From the NCBI RefSeq assembly GCF_027270735.1, contig NZ_JAPWIJ010000010.1, positions 124,001-188,000 on the forward strand: a DNA stretch of 64,000 nt, given 5' to 3'. The notes beneath the pieces were generated by a model. The model was given only the letters and a program-made list of their open reading frames with translations, did no database searches and had not been told where the DNA came from. Shown in pieces: positions 56,801-64,000 of this stretch. How positions within the stretch are numbered: the first letter of the stretch is position 1; each line of letters starts with the position of its first letter. Source of the DNA: Rhodococcus ruber (GTDB lineage Bacteria; Actinomycetota; Actinomycetes; Mycobacteriales; Mycobacteriaceae). The position numbers were made by a program, and so were the translations under genes.

Positions 56801-57309
56801 TCGCCGGACTCCTCCCCCAGGGCCGCGATGGTGTCGGGCGCGTCGAGCACGATCCAGCGCACCGAACCGGGGAGTCGGCTCTCGAATTCGCCGACGGTGA
56901 TACCCATCTGCACACCGGAGTCCGACACCATGTGCTCGACGCGAGCTGCGGGGTAGTTCGGATCGATCGGTACGAACGCGGCCCCGGTTTTCGCCACCGC
57001 CCACACCGTCAGCAACGACTCGATCGATCGGGTCACCGCCAGGGCAACGAACTTCTCCGGTCCCACGTCACGGGCGATGAGCACGCGGGCCAGCTTCGAG
57101 GAAGCGGCGTCGAGTTGGCTGTACGTCATCGAACGATCGCGGTCGACCACCGCAATCCCCTGCGGGTTCTTCTCGACCGCCGCTGCCAGCAGATTCGGCA
57201 ACATGGGAGTTCGCGTCGGACGTGTACGGGTGGGTCGAGCCCGCTTCGGCCTACCCCCCGCTCGACCGGTCGTCTCGGACGAGTTACCGGTCGATCCATC
57301 CTCGCTCAT
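50872..57309 (-). CDS. non-ribosomal peptide synthetase, A-T-C-A-T-C
   Basis: A 2145-residue NRPS. The ATG follows GGGAGGAG. After a basic Arg/Thr/Pro linker (about 1-35), the order is: adenylation domain 1 (YTSGSTGVPKG, FDASVLELL, NVYGPTET), carrier 1 (GGNSLVATQ, near 578), condensation domain with HHIAADG near 762, adenylation domain 2 (FTSGSTGRPKG, FDVSLWGFF near 1296, NLYGPTEA), carrier 2 (GGNSLIATQ near 1646) and a terminal condensation domain whose motif reads QHMSADG. There is no thioesterase; release must come from the terminal C domain or a separate enzyme. Read by eye, the specificity residues are D-A-L-F-G-G-V-I-A for A1 (hydrophobic, unassigned) and D-V-W-D-F-I-L-V-S for A2 (Ser-like scaffold with an acidic residue; unassigned). 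It starts with an adenylation domain although its upstream partner ends in a C domain plus a defective A domain. Confidence 0.92.
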   Translation of the reverse strand: MSEDGSTGNSSETTGRAGGRPKRARPTRTRPTRTPMLPNLLAAAVEKNPQGIAVVDRDRSMTYSQLDAASSKLARVLIARDVGPEKFVALAVTRSIESLLTVWAVAKTGAAFVPIDPNYPAARVEHMVSDSGVQMGITVGEFESRLPGSVRWIVLDAPDTIAALGEESGDPIVAADRTGAIVPSNLAYVIYTSGSTGVPKGVAVSQAGLAPLTATLVEYYELDSRSRTLHFASPSFDASVLELLMAVGAGSTMVIVAPGVYGGSDLADVVRDGHVSHAFITPAALTSLDPEDVPDLRVLGVGGEAVSGELVSKWAPSRQLHNVYGPTETTIASNMSQPLIAGEPVVLGSSTQGMTYYVLDDRLRQVPSGVAGELYLTGPGVARGYHRRFGLTAARFVANPYATAGEANDARLYRTGDTVRWREGASGRTLEYIGRNDFQVQIRGFRVELGEIDAALESVGGIDFAVTVSRANAAGTMVLAAYVKATPGTDLNIGAVLDAVAVKLPAHMIPAVVTELDSIPLTPIGKLDRDALPEPVFEVVEYRAPITDTEHLVAEIFAELLGSDRVGLDDNFFENGGNSLVATQVVARLGSALGKRLPARMVFESPTVVALAKSADSAGRVLTGPTLGPRERPNSIPLSMAQQRMWFLNRFDPDSAANNVPVVLRISGELDEPALSAAVLDVISRHEVLRTVYPELDGVGHQVIRPVGEHDRSLFRSTASASETERSVLNFLSAGFDVTQEIPFRVGLFTVTDDGTHVLVLVAHHIAADGSSMAPLARDVMTAYAARVAGTAPSWAPLAVQYADYALWQRELLGSADDPRSLQSAQIAFWRERLAEIPDQIPLPTDRPRPSVWSSRGALVSFALNATQHAGIVRLAQANGATVFMVVHAALSVALARLTAEDDIAIGAPVAGRGEEVLDDVIGMFVNTVVLRAEIDRNESFGGLLGRLVGSDLSAFDHADVPFERLVEALDPPRSQGRHPLVQVALFFQNFARTSLQLPGLTVDEFGSAPVSAKFDLQFTLGEMQSSTGGSAGLHGEIIYATDLFDESTVQSFAQRFLSVVDAVVADDGVRVGDIEIVSAAERAALLEDWRGPTAELGPADELLLDGFDNHVESTPDATALVLGDTTLTYRELNSRVESVARGLVALGAGPESTVALAMRRSIELVVGMYAVLRAGAAYVPIDPEQPAERTGYIVETAQPLCVLTTRTDGFSAPDGTPALLIDELAAAGPSTGGGGVRRVVRGDNTAYVIFTSGSTGRPKGVAVSHRAIVNEMAWMQQQYSIASEDVYLQKTATTFDVSLWGFFLPLRVGATLVLTAPGAQREPAELANLIAETGATLTDFVPSMLSVFGESVTAGLLDTLREIFVIGEALPARAIEVFRTKSAARVHNLYGPTEAAVSITFADVTEHDTEEDSSVPIGVPQTNSEILVLDSRLRPVPAGVAGELYLAGTQLARGYVSRADLTSERFVAHAFASNGERMYRTGDLVRWSVADGVKGAGTLEYIGRTDFQVKFRGQRIELGDIESAMSTHPGVSSAVVVVAHGPAGDILVGYLVPSVGATVDVGEVTRTLSGALPGYMVPTALVVLDSLPLNPAGKLDRRMLPAPVFETTEYRAPTDDLEVTIAAVFGQVLGVDRVGLDDDFFGLGGNSLIATQLVSRLGAELGLRVSVRTVFETSTVESLAGAVRRLDRNERPVGPVATPRPEHLPLARSQERIWEANQLSQDALWNMPFALSVHGPFDVAALRAAVRDLVSRHESLRTVYPDSDRGPHQRILSIDSGLEPIEVVQVSTERLDSALDEFMWGSFDIRHEVPLRVRVFQTTPSDVVIAIVVQHMSADGYSLGIMSRHLVEAYVARSTGTAPEWEPEVIQYADYVLWDRKLMGDADDSSSEMHRQISYWLDKLDGIPDRYELPSSVTPPAVPSTRGSMSPVVIDAESHAGLVALSERTGASLYMVLHAALSLFIGRVSGQDDVVIATAVANRSTPDLEPIVGNFADDIAIRVDVHSDEEPDALIARVREELLSAFDHSSIGVAEIERALGLVGDDFRPLYQVILILQRALEVTATEQRDVDESIPTIVQIPVGNEYARHELEFSIRDSYDENGVPKGISGGVIYAVDYFDAASAAALVDGFVAVAKTWAREELARLG

Positions 57310-57428
57310 CGAAGAGAGCTCCTCCCATTGGTGATCACCACGCCCCCGTGGACAAGTCGACGTCGTACGGATTCATCGTCAGCGGAGCAGTGCGTGTTGC
57401 GTTCCGAACAGCCTATCGGTCCGCTCGG
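57310..57428 (-). other. short gap between the two NRPS genes
   Basis: A 119-base gap between the upstream NRPS stop and the downstream start, with a strong ribosome binding site (GGGAGGAG) before the downstream ATG. No hairpin was seen, so co-transcription is likely. Confidence 0.5.
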
Positions 57429-60400
57429 TCAGCCGATTGCAGGTAGCCGGTGTATCGGTACGCCGACGGACAGGTGGTCCGGGGCAGAGTCACCCAGCGC
57501 GACGACGACCGACTCCAGGTCCGTCAGATCATCCTGATCTCGCCCCTCCACGGCCGATATCTCCGCCCCGGTCAGGAAGGCGTGGGTGACCCATTCGGAC
57601 ACCACGACCTCGGCCGCGTCGGCTGCAGACGCTGCCTGATCCAGGACCAGCACAGCCCCGGCCGACGCCGCAACCACACCGGCGAGAACGGCGGTCTCCG
57701 TACCGAATACGGACGGAACACCCAGACGCGAGTCGTAACCGACGGCAAGACCGGTCACCGCGCCGTCCGCAAGCGCGGCCAGCGTGCCATGGTCCACCAC
57801 CCGACCGTCGTCCGCCACGACGAGCGCAGGACTCTCGGGTGCCAGGACTGCCGTCCGGTCGCTGTAGGTCACCGGTCGTGAAGACCGAGCACCTACCGAC
57901 CGAACGGTCTCCTCGAGCTGCAGTCCGACGACGGTCAGTGCCTCGGCCCACGGGGCGGCATCGACCGAATCGACGACGGCGATCGCCGCCCCGGTCCGAG
58001 CCACGGACTCGGCACTGTCCGCGAGGGTGAGGGCACCCCCGGATTTCGCCACGGCCCATCTGGCGACGATCGAGTCGACGGCATCCGACAGTGACACCGC
58101 AACCACCACTCCGGGCTCGACACCACGCGAGATCAGTTCTCGCGCAAGGCGTGAGGATCGTTCGTCGAGTTCGCGGTAGGTGGTCTCCACTCCGCCCAGC
58201 GACAACGCAGGCGCGTCCGGGTCCGTCTCGACCGACTCCGAGAACAACTGTGGCAGCGTCAGGTCCTTTCGGGCCGTCACCGGTGTCGATGCGTCAGCCG
58301 TGCGGCCTGCGAGAGCCGCCCGTTCGACCTCGTCGAGATCGTCGATGTCCCCTACGGGCACCGCAGGATCACGAGCGACGGCTGTTCCGATCCGGACGAA
58401 GCGATCGGCCAGTGACGCCACCGTCGCCTCGTCGAAGATATCGGCGGCGTAGACCCATTCGACGACCAGGTCACCGATTCCGTCCGAACCGTCACCAGGT
58501 CGGGTCTGCACGGTCACCTGCAGGTCGAACTTCGCCGTGGGCTCGAATCCCGCGACCGGTTCGACCACGAGGTTCGGTAGCTCGAACCGCGCATCACCGA
58601 GCGGTTCGACGGACAGAACCGTCTGGAACAGCGGCGTGTATCCGGCCGCTCTGTCCGGGGCTACGGCGTCGACCACTCGCTCGAACGGGACATCCGAGTT
58701 CTCGAAGGCCCGTAGATCGTTCGCGCGCAACCGTGCGACCAACTCCGAGAACGACGCCGATGGGTCGACGATCGTCCGCAGGGCCAACGTGTTGACGAAC
58801 ATGCCGACCAGCTCGTCGAGTTGCTCTTCACCGCGGCCTGCGATCGGTGTACCGATCGCGAAATCGCGTGCGCCCGACATTCGGGACAGCAGTACCCCGA
58901 GCACCGCATGTAGGACCATGAACAGTGTCGCGTTGCTCTCCCGCGCGAGCGCGACGAGCGCCGAGTGAGTGCTCTCGGCCAGTGTCGTCGAGACACTCCT
59001 GCCCCGCATCGTCATGGTCGGGGTCCGCATCCGGTCCCATGGCAGGTCGATAACGGGAGTGATACCGGACAGTTCGGCCTTCCAGAACGCCAACTGCGTG
59101 CTCACGATCGACGTCGGGTCGCTCTCCGAACCCAGAACCTGACGCTGCCATACCGCAAAATCGGCGTACTGCACGGACAATGGCGGCCGCTCGTCGCCGA
59201 CGGACGCGTGCCGTGCCACGTACGCGGTCATGACGTCCGTCGCCAACGGCCGCATGGATGCACCGTCACCGGCGATGTGGTGCACCACGATGACGAGCAC
59301 GTACCGATTCTCACCGAGCCTCAACAACGCGCCACGGACAGGCGGTGCCGTGGTGACGTCGAAACCGTCGTACACGAGTGTGCGGATGCGCGACGCCATG
59401 TCGGACTCACTCGTCACGTCGATCGGTTCGACGTTCAGTGCAGCGAAGTCCGAACCGAGGATGTCCTGGTACGGCGTTCCGTCCTCGCCCTCGGGATACC
59501 GAGTGCGAAGCGGCTCGTGACGCGCGATGGCCCGCTCGACCGCGTACTGCAGGGCCGCAATGTCGAGATCGCCGTCGAGCCGTAGCGCAAGAGGGATGTT
59601 GTACGCGCCGGACTCGGGGTCCAACCGGTTGATCACCCACATGCGTTGCTGGGCGAGCGACAACGGAAGCGGCTGGCCTCTGTCCACCGGTACGAGTGAC
59701 GGACTCGAGGCCGAGTCCATCATGGATTCGATACGGGCAGAGAGGGATTCGACCGATGGTGCCTCGAACAGATCCCGAACGCCGACCCGCTTGCCCAGCG
59801 CCGAGCTGATCCTGGCGACGAGACGCGTTGCCACGAGCGAGTTTCCGCCGAGGGCGAAGAAGTCGTCGTCCAGACCGATCCGTTCGACACCGAGAACGTC
59901 CGCAAAGACATCGGACACCACTTCCTCGACCGGATTGCTCGGGGCTCGGAAGGGCCGCACCTCGATCTCGGGATCGGGAAGCGCTCTGCGGTCGAGCTTT
60001 CCGTTCGAGGTCAACGGAAGTGCCTCGAGCACCACGATCGCGTCGGGCACCATGTAACTTGTCAGGAACCGGCCGACGGACGACAGCATTTCCGCCGAAT
60101 CGACGACGCGTCCCTGCTGCGGAACGACATAGGCAATCAGTCGTTCACCGAGCACGTCACTGTGGCGGACTTCGGCGACGACCTCGGCGATACCGTCGTC
60201 GCGGAACAACGCTGCTTCGACCTCTCCCAATTCGATCCTGAAGCCTCGCAGTTGTACCTGTGAGTCCTGTCGGCCCGCGTACTCGAGCGAACCTGACTCG
60301 TTCCACGCGGCGATGTCACCCGACCGGTACATACGACTACCGTCGGTGGCGTTGGGGTTCGCCACGAATCGGGTGGCGGTCAACCCCGGTCGACCGAGAT

Positions 60401-63400
60401 ACCCACGCGAGAGCTGTTCTCCCGCAACGTAGATCTCACCGGGAAGCCCCACCGGAGTGGGGCGGAGGCGCGTGTCGAGCGCAAAGACCGACAGCCCGGG
60501 CAGACCTCGACCGATGACGCTGGCGGCACCGTCGACCGCAGTCGACCGGTTCAGCAGTTGGAACGTCACATGCACTGTGGTCTCGGTGATTCCGTACATG
60601 TTGACCAGGCGGGGCGAGTCGTCGGCGTGCCGTTCGTACCAGCGCGTCAACTGCGCCGGGTTCAGCGCTTCACCGCCGAAGACCACATACCGCAGACTCG
60701 AGACGACCTGCTCGGACGCGGCGTCCGCAGAGATCAACTGGTAGAAAGCCGATGGTGTCTGACTCAGGACGGTGACACGCTCACGTTGGAGAAGTTCCAC
60801 GAACGAGTCGGGACTGCGAGAGGTGAAGTAGTCGACGACGACCAACTTGCCACCACTGAGGAGCGGGCCCCACAGTTCCCACACCGAGAAGTCGAAGGCA
60901 TAGGAGTGGAACATGGTCCATACATCCGTCGAATCGACGTCGAACTCGGTGGCTGCGTTCGCCATCAGCGTCGAGACATTACGATGAGTCACCGCAACGC
61001 CTTTCGGCCGCCCGGTGGATCCGGAGGTGTAGATCACGTACGCGATGTCGGCTGAGGAGAGGTGGCCCCTTCGCTCGTGATCGCGCAGCGGGGACGAGTC
61101 GTACTCCGCCGGATCGAGTCCATCGATCAGCACGACGTCGGACCGGCTCGACGCATTGTCCTCACCGGTCACGGCATCGACGTTCTCGGCATCGGAGACG
61201 ATCATCGCGGGCCGGGCGTCACCCAGAATGTAGGCATTGCGTTCGGTGGGATTCGATACGTCGAGGGGCAGATACGCGGCACCCGACTTGAGGACCGCCA
61301 GGATCGCCACGACCATGTCGAGGGACCGTGGCAGCGCAACCGCCACCAGAACTTCCGGCCCGGCCCCACCTTCCAGGAGCCGCCGCGCCACCCGGTTCGC
61401 GCGCGCATCGAGCTCGGCGTAGGTGAGGGCATCCGACTCGAAGCTCACGGCAACGGCAGACGCGGTTCTACCCACCTGCGCCTCGAACGCATCGACCAGC
61501 GTGCCCTCGTCGACCCGAACACCGTCGGTGTTCCACTCCGTCAGCAGGCGTTGCTGTTCGGCCTCGTCCGTGATGGAGACATCGAGCACCGATGCGGTCG
61601 AGTCGGTCACGAACGACGCCAGAATGCGTTCCAGCCGCTCGAGTACAATGCCGATGAACGCAGGCTCGAACAGATCGCGGAAGTACTTGGCGGTCAGTGA
61701 GATTCGGTCCGTTGCCTCGACCAGAAGTGTCAGCGGGTAATGGGTGTTGTCATCCGATCGCACCCCGTCGACTCGAAGCCCGTCGATGGACTTCGCCTGT
61801 TCGGCAAGTCCGGCCTCGTCCACCGGATAGGACTCGAACACCGTCAGGGTGTCGAACAGAGTATTCAGCCCTGCTGTGCGCTGAATATCCACCAGACCGA
61901 TGTGGTGGTGCTCGAGCAAGGCCGCCTGTTCACCCTGGATCCGCACGAGGAACGTCTCGACGGTGTCGGAGGGATCGATGCGTACCCGAACAGGAATGGT
62001 GTTGATGAACAGTCCGATCATGGACTCGACGCCGGCGAGCCCCGCAGGTCGACCCGACACGGTCGCACCGAACAGAACGTCGTCGCTGCCGGTCATCCGT
62101 GAAAGCAACAGACCGTAGGCCGCCTGTACGAGCGTGTTGACGGTGACACCGAGTCGACTGCCGAGCTCGACCAGTGCGGCTGTCGTCTCGACATCGAGAT
62201 GCGCACGGGCCTCGGCCGAACGTGACGATATTTCCCGGCCGTGGTGCTGCGGAGCGATCAGCGTCGGCTCCTCGACCCCGTCGAGCGCGTCGGCCCAGGC
62301 CTGGTGCGAGATGGACTCGTCCTGCTGGTCCAGCCATGCGAGGAACGATCGGTACGGACGCACCCTCGGCATCGACGCGGTATCACTACGCACGGCGTAG
62401 AGGTAGAGCAACTCCTTCATCATCAGTGGCAGAGACCAGCCGTCGAGCAGCACGTGATGATTGGTCATCGCCAGCGTGTACGACGTCGGTGTGAGACGGA
62501 TCAACAGGAACCGCAACAGTGGTGCGACGGCCACATCGAAGTGCCGTCGCTGATCCTCTGCGAGCGCATCGGCAACCACAGCGTCGCGTTCGGCCCCGTC
62601 GAGGTGGGTGACATCGAGTGTCGCCCAGGGCAATTCGACCTGTCGATGAACGATCTGCACCGACTCGCCGTCCGCCGTCGTCGCAAACGACGTCCGAAAA
62701 TTATCATGCCGGTCCAGCAGTGCCCGCGCAGCGCTGTGCAAACGCTCACCGTCCACGTCACCGCCGAGTTCCAGCACCACCTGCATGGTGTAGACGTCGA
62801 TGGACGCGTCGGCGAACAGCGCATGGAACAGCAGACCCTGCTGCAGCGGCGAGAGGGACCAGACGTCGGTCACCGTCGGGTAGCGCCGCTCGAAACCCTC
62901 GATGTCGGACTGCGTCACGGACACCAATGGAAGGTCCGACGGGGTGAGGCCACCCGCCGCCGGGGTCGCGGCATGGGCAGCGAGCGAATTCAGAGCCTGC
63001 GCCCACAGCTGCGCCAGGCGCTCGACGGTCGTACTTTCGACCGCACCGCGGGGGAAGGCGAACGATGCACTGAGTTCGGCACCGTTCTCGGTATCGAGCA
63101 CGATTGCATTGATATCGATCGTCTTGTTCGCCGCCATGTCGGCATCACCGCGCGCAGAGAGTTCGCCGCTGTCTGCGGTGGGTAGCCAGCCCAGTGATTT
63201 CACGTCCTCGGAGACCTCGCCGGTGCCGACCCTACCGAGATAGTTGAAGCTGATCTGCCCGGTTCCCAACTCCGCCAGTTCGACGGCGGTGTCCGCGTTG
63301 AGGTATCGCAGCATTCCCCACCCCATACCGCGGTCCGGCACCGAGAGCATCTGCTCCTTGACGGCCTTGACCGCAGCGCCGATCGCCGGTCCGCCGGCCA

Positions 63401-64000
63401 GAGCGTCGGCCACATCGATTCCGGTCAGGTCGAGTCGAGTCGGGAACAGACTGGTGAACCACCCGACCGTGCGTCCGAGGTCGGCACCGGGAACCACCGC
63501 TTCCTCGCGGCCGTGCCCTTCCAACTGAACCAACGTCATCGGTGCGACAAGACCCTGCTCCGCGCGCAACGCCGACACTGCGAGCGCCAGTGCGGCAAGC
63601 AGACCGTCGGCGACGCCACCGCGATAGATCTCCGGGACCGTGGTGAGCAGCGTTCGCGTCACCTCGGCCGTGAGCCCTGCATCGACGCGTTCGATCGTGT
63701 CGACCACGTCGATCGCAGGATCGAACGGACGATCACCCAGCAGCGGATCGGGAGTCTCCGCCACCTGGCGCCAACGCGGGAGCTCGGTCAGGCGCGCCTC
63801 GGTGACCGACTCGTCCCGCAGTGCATGCGTCCAGCGCCGCATCGACGTACCCACCGCGGGCAGCACAGGGGTTGCACCGCTGGATATCTGAGCCCACGCG
63901 GAGACGAGATCGGGTACCAGAATGCGCCACGAGACCCCGTCCGCGACGAGGTGGTGCGCAACGATCGACAAAGTTCCGGGTACACCGTCCCGGCGGTCGA
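57429..64000 (-). CDS. non-ribosomal peptide synthetase (partial), E-C-A(Thr)-T-C-truncated A
   Basis: About 2190 residues are in the window, the N-terminus lies beyond the right edge. Domain order from the edge: epimerisation domain (AHHLVADGVSWRILVPDL, then GRTVGWFTSLFPTRL and FNYLGR), condensation domain with NHHVLLDGW, adenylation domain (YTSGSTGRPKG, FDFSVWELWG, NMYGITET) with eye-read code D-F-W-S-V-G-M-V-H, very close to the threonine code, carrier (GGNSLVATR), condensation domain with HHIAGDG. It ends with 280 residues that align to the N-terminal half of an A domain, but the phosphate-binding motif is replaced (VADDGRVVDHGTL), the Asp of FDAS is gone and the chain stops just before the NxYGPTE position (HRLPAIG, stop). 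The E domain implies a D-residue ahead of the predicted Thr. The next NRPS resumes with an intact A domain. Confidence 0.9.
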   Translation of the reverse strand, partial: DRRDGVPGTLSIVAHHLVADGVSWRILVPDLVSAWAQISSGATPVLPAVGTSMRRWTHALRDESVTEARLTELPRWRQVAETPDPLLGDRPFDPAIDVVDTIERVDAGLTAEVTRTLLTTVPEIYRGGVADGLLAALALAVSALRAEQGLVAPMTLVQLEGHGREEAVVPGADLGRTVGWFTSLFPTRLDLTGIDVADALAGGPAIGAAVKAVKEQMLSVPDRGMGWGMLRYLNADTAVELAELGTGQISFNYLGRVGTGEVSEDVKSLGWLPTADSGELSARGDADMAANKTIDINAIVLDTENGAELSASFAFPRGAVESTTVERLAQLWAQALNSLAAHAATPAAGGLTPSDLPLVSVTQSDIEGFERRYPTVTDVWSLSPLQQGLLFHALFADASIDVYTMQVVLELGGDVDGERLHSAARALLDRHDNFRTSFATTADGESVQIVHRQVELPWATLDVTHLDGAERDAVVADALAEDQRRHFDVAVAPLLRFLLIRLTPTSYTLAMTNHHVLLDGWSLPLMMKELLYLYAVRSDTASMPRVRPYRSFLAWLDQQDESISHQAWADALDGVEEPTLIAPQHHGREISSRSAEARAHLDVETTAALVELGSRLGVTVNTLVQAAYGLLLSRMTGSDDVLFGATVSGRPAGLAGVESMIGLFINTIPVRVRIDPSDTVETFLVRIQGEQAALLEHHHIGLVDIQRTAGLNTLFDTLTVFESYPVDEAGLAEQAKSIDGLRVDGVRSDDNTHYPLTLLVEATDRISLTAKYFRDLFEPAFIGIVLERLERILASFVTDSTASVLDVSITDEAEQQRLLTEWNTDGVRVDEGTLVDAFEAQVGRTASAVAVSFESDALTYAELDARANRVARRLLEGGAGPEVLVAVALPRSLDMVVAILAVLKSGAAYLPLDVSNPTERNAYILGDARPAMIVSDAENVDAVTGEDNASSRSDVVLIDGLDPAEYDSSPLRDHERRGHLSSADIAYVIYTSGSTGRPKGVAVTHRNVSTLMANAATEFDVDSTDVWTMFHSYAFDFSVWELWGPLLSGGKLVVVDYFTSRSPDSFVELLQRERVTVLSQTPSAFYQLISADAASEQVVSSLRYVVFGGEALNPAQLTRWYERHADDSPRLVNMYGITETTVHVTFQLLNRSTAVDGAASVIGRGLPGLSVFALDTRLRPTPVGLPGEIYVAGEQLSRGYLGRPGLTATRFVANPNATDGSRMYRSGDIAAWNESGSLEYAGRQDSQVQLRGFRIELGEVEAALFRDDGIAEVVAEVRHSDVLGERLIAYVVPQQGRVVDSAEMLSSVGRFLTSYMVPDAIVVLEALPLTSNGKLDRRALPDPEIEVRPFRAPSNPVEEVVSDVFADVLGVERIGLDDDFFALGGNSLVATRLVARISSALGKRVGVRDLFEAPSVESLSARIESMMDSASSPSLVPVDRGQPLPLSLAQQRMWVINRLDPESGAYNIPLALRLDGDLDIAALQYAVERAIARHEPLRTRYPEGEDGTPYQDILGSDFAALNVEPIDVTSESDMASRIRTLVYDGFDVTTAPPVRGALLRLGENRYVLVIVVHHIAGDGASMRPLATDVMTAYVARHASVGDERPPLSVQYADFAVWQRQVLGSESDPTSIVSTQLAFWKAELSGITPVIDLPWDRMRTPTMTMRGRSVSTTLAESTHSALVALARESNATLFMVLHAVLGVLLSRMSGARDFAIGTPIAGRGEEQLDELVGMFVNTLALRTIVDPSASFSELVARLRANDLRAFENSDVPFERVVDAVAPDRAAGYTPLFQTVLSVEPLGDARFELPNLVVEPVAGFEPTAKFDLQVTVQTRPGDGSDGIGDLVVEWVYAADIFDEATVASLADRFVRIGTAVARDPAVPVGDIDDLDEVERAALAGRTADASTPVTARKDLTLPQLFSESVETDPDAPALSLGGVETTYRELDERSSRLARELISRGVEPGVVVAVSLSDAVDSIVARWAVAKSGGALTLADSAESVARTGAAIAVVDSVDAAPWAEALTVVGLQLEETVRSVGARSSRPVTYSDRTAVLAPESPALVVADDGRVVDHGTLAALADGAVTGLAVGYDSRLGVPSVFGTETAVLAGVVAASAGAVLVLDQAASAADAAEVVVSEWVTHAFLTGAEISAVEGRDQDDLTDLESVVVALGDSAPDHLSVGVPIHRLPAIG

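Overview
The window is a high-GC actinobacterial chromosome segment, most likely from Rhodococcus or a close mycolic-acid-containing relative. The evidence is an ESX-4-type type VII secretion (T7SS) locus followed by truA-rplQ-rpoA and the complete S10-spc-alpha ribosomal-protein cluster, ribosomal proteins of mycobacterial/nocardial type, and WXG100 proteins. Genus level is inference.

Layout. (1) 1-12.5 kb: ESX-4 locus (T7SS-associated protein, fused EccC, a luciferase-like monooxygenase, EccD, mycosin, EccB, EccE), then an FMN reductase. (2) 13-23.8 kb, minus strand: truA, rplQ, rpoA, rpsD, rpsK, rpsM, rpmJ, infA, map, adk, secY, rplO, rpmD, rpsE, rplR, rplF, rpsH. (3) 24.2-30.0 kb, plus strand: an island between rpsH and rpsN. 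It holds two WXG100 proteins, a T7SS polymorphic toxin ending in a colicin E3-type ribosomal RNase domain, a stack of cloacin-immunity-like genes (one frameshifted), a decayed second RNase tail with its own immunity gene, a glutamine-synthetase-family enzyme and a possible cysteine hydrolase. (4) 30.1-31.6 kb, minus: rpsN, rplE, rplX, rplN. (5) 31.8-38.6 kb, plus: a second island between rplN and rpsQ. It holds a frameshifted terD, a three-gene overlapping module (DUF559-type nuclease, winged-helix-like protein, two-ATPase HerA-like protein) and an intact TerD-AIM24 fusion. (6) 38.7-44.0 kb, minus: rpsQ to rpsJ. (7) 44.5-50.8 kb, plus: a hotdog protein, a TyrA-like dehydrogenase, an AurF-type diiron oxygenase, a DrrABC-like transporter and a secreted lipase. 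(8) 50.9-64 kb, minus: two large NRPS genes, the upstream one running off the right edge.

How the parts work together. The ribosomal cluster is cut into units, each with its own promoter and terminator. The S10, rplN and rpsH promoters share a short sequence around the expected transcription start. The two islands sit exactly at the junctions of these units. The toxin operon (WXG100, WXG100, toxin, immunity) has the same order as the mycobacterial EsxF-EsxE-CpnT-immunity locus, whose toxin depends on ESX-4, so the ESX-4 machine 12 kb away is the obvious candidate exporter.

Most notable items: the E3-like T7SS toxin with its immunity stack and decayed tail, the nuclease/HerA module between two TerD copies, and an NRPS that ends in a truncated, motif-less adenylation domain just before a partner NRPS that starts with an intact one.
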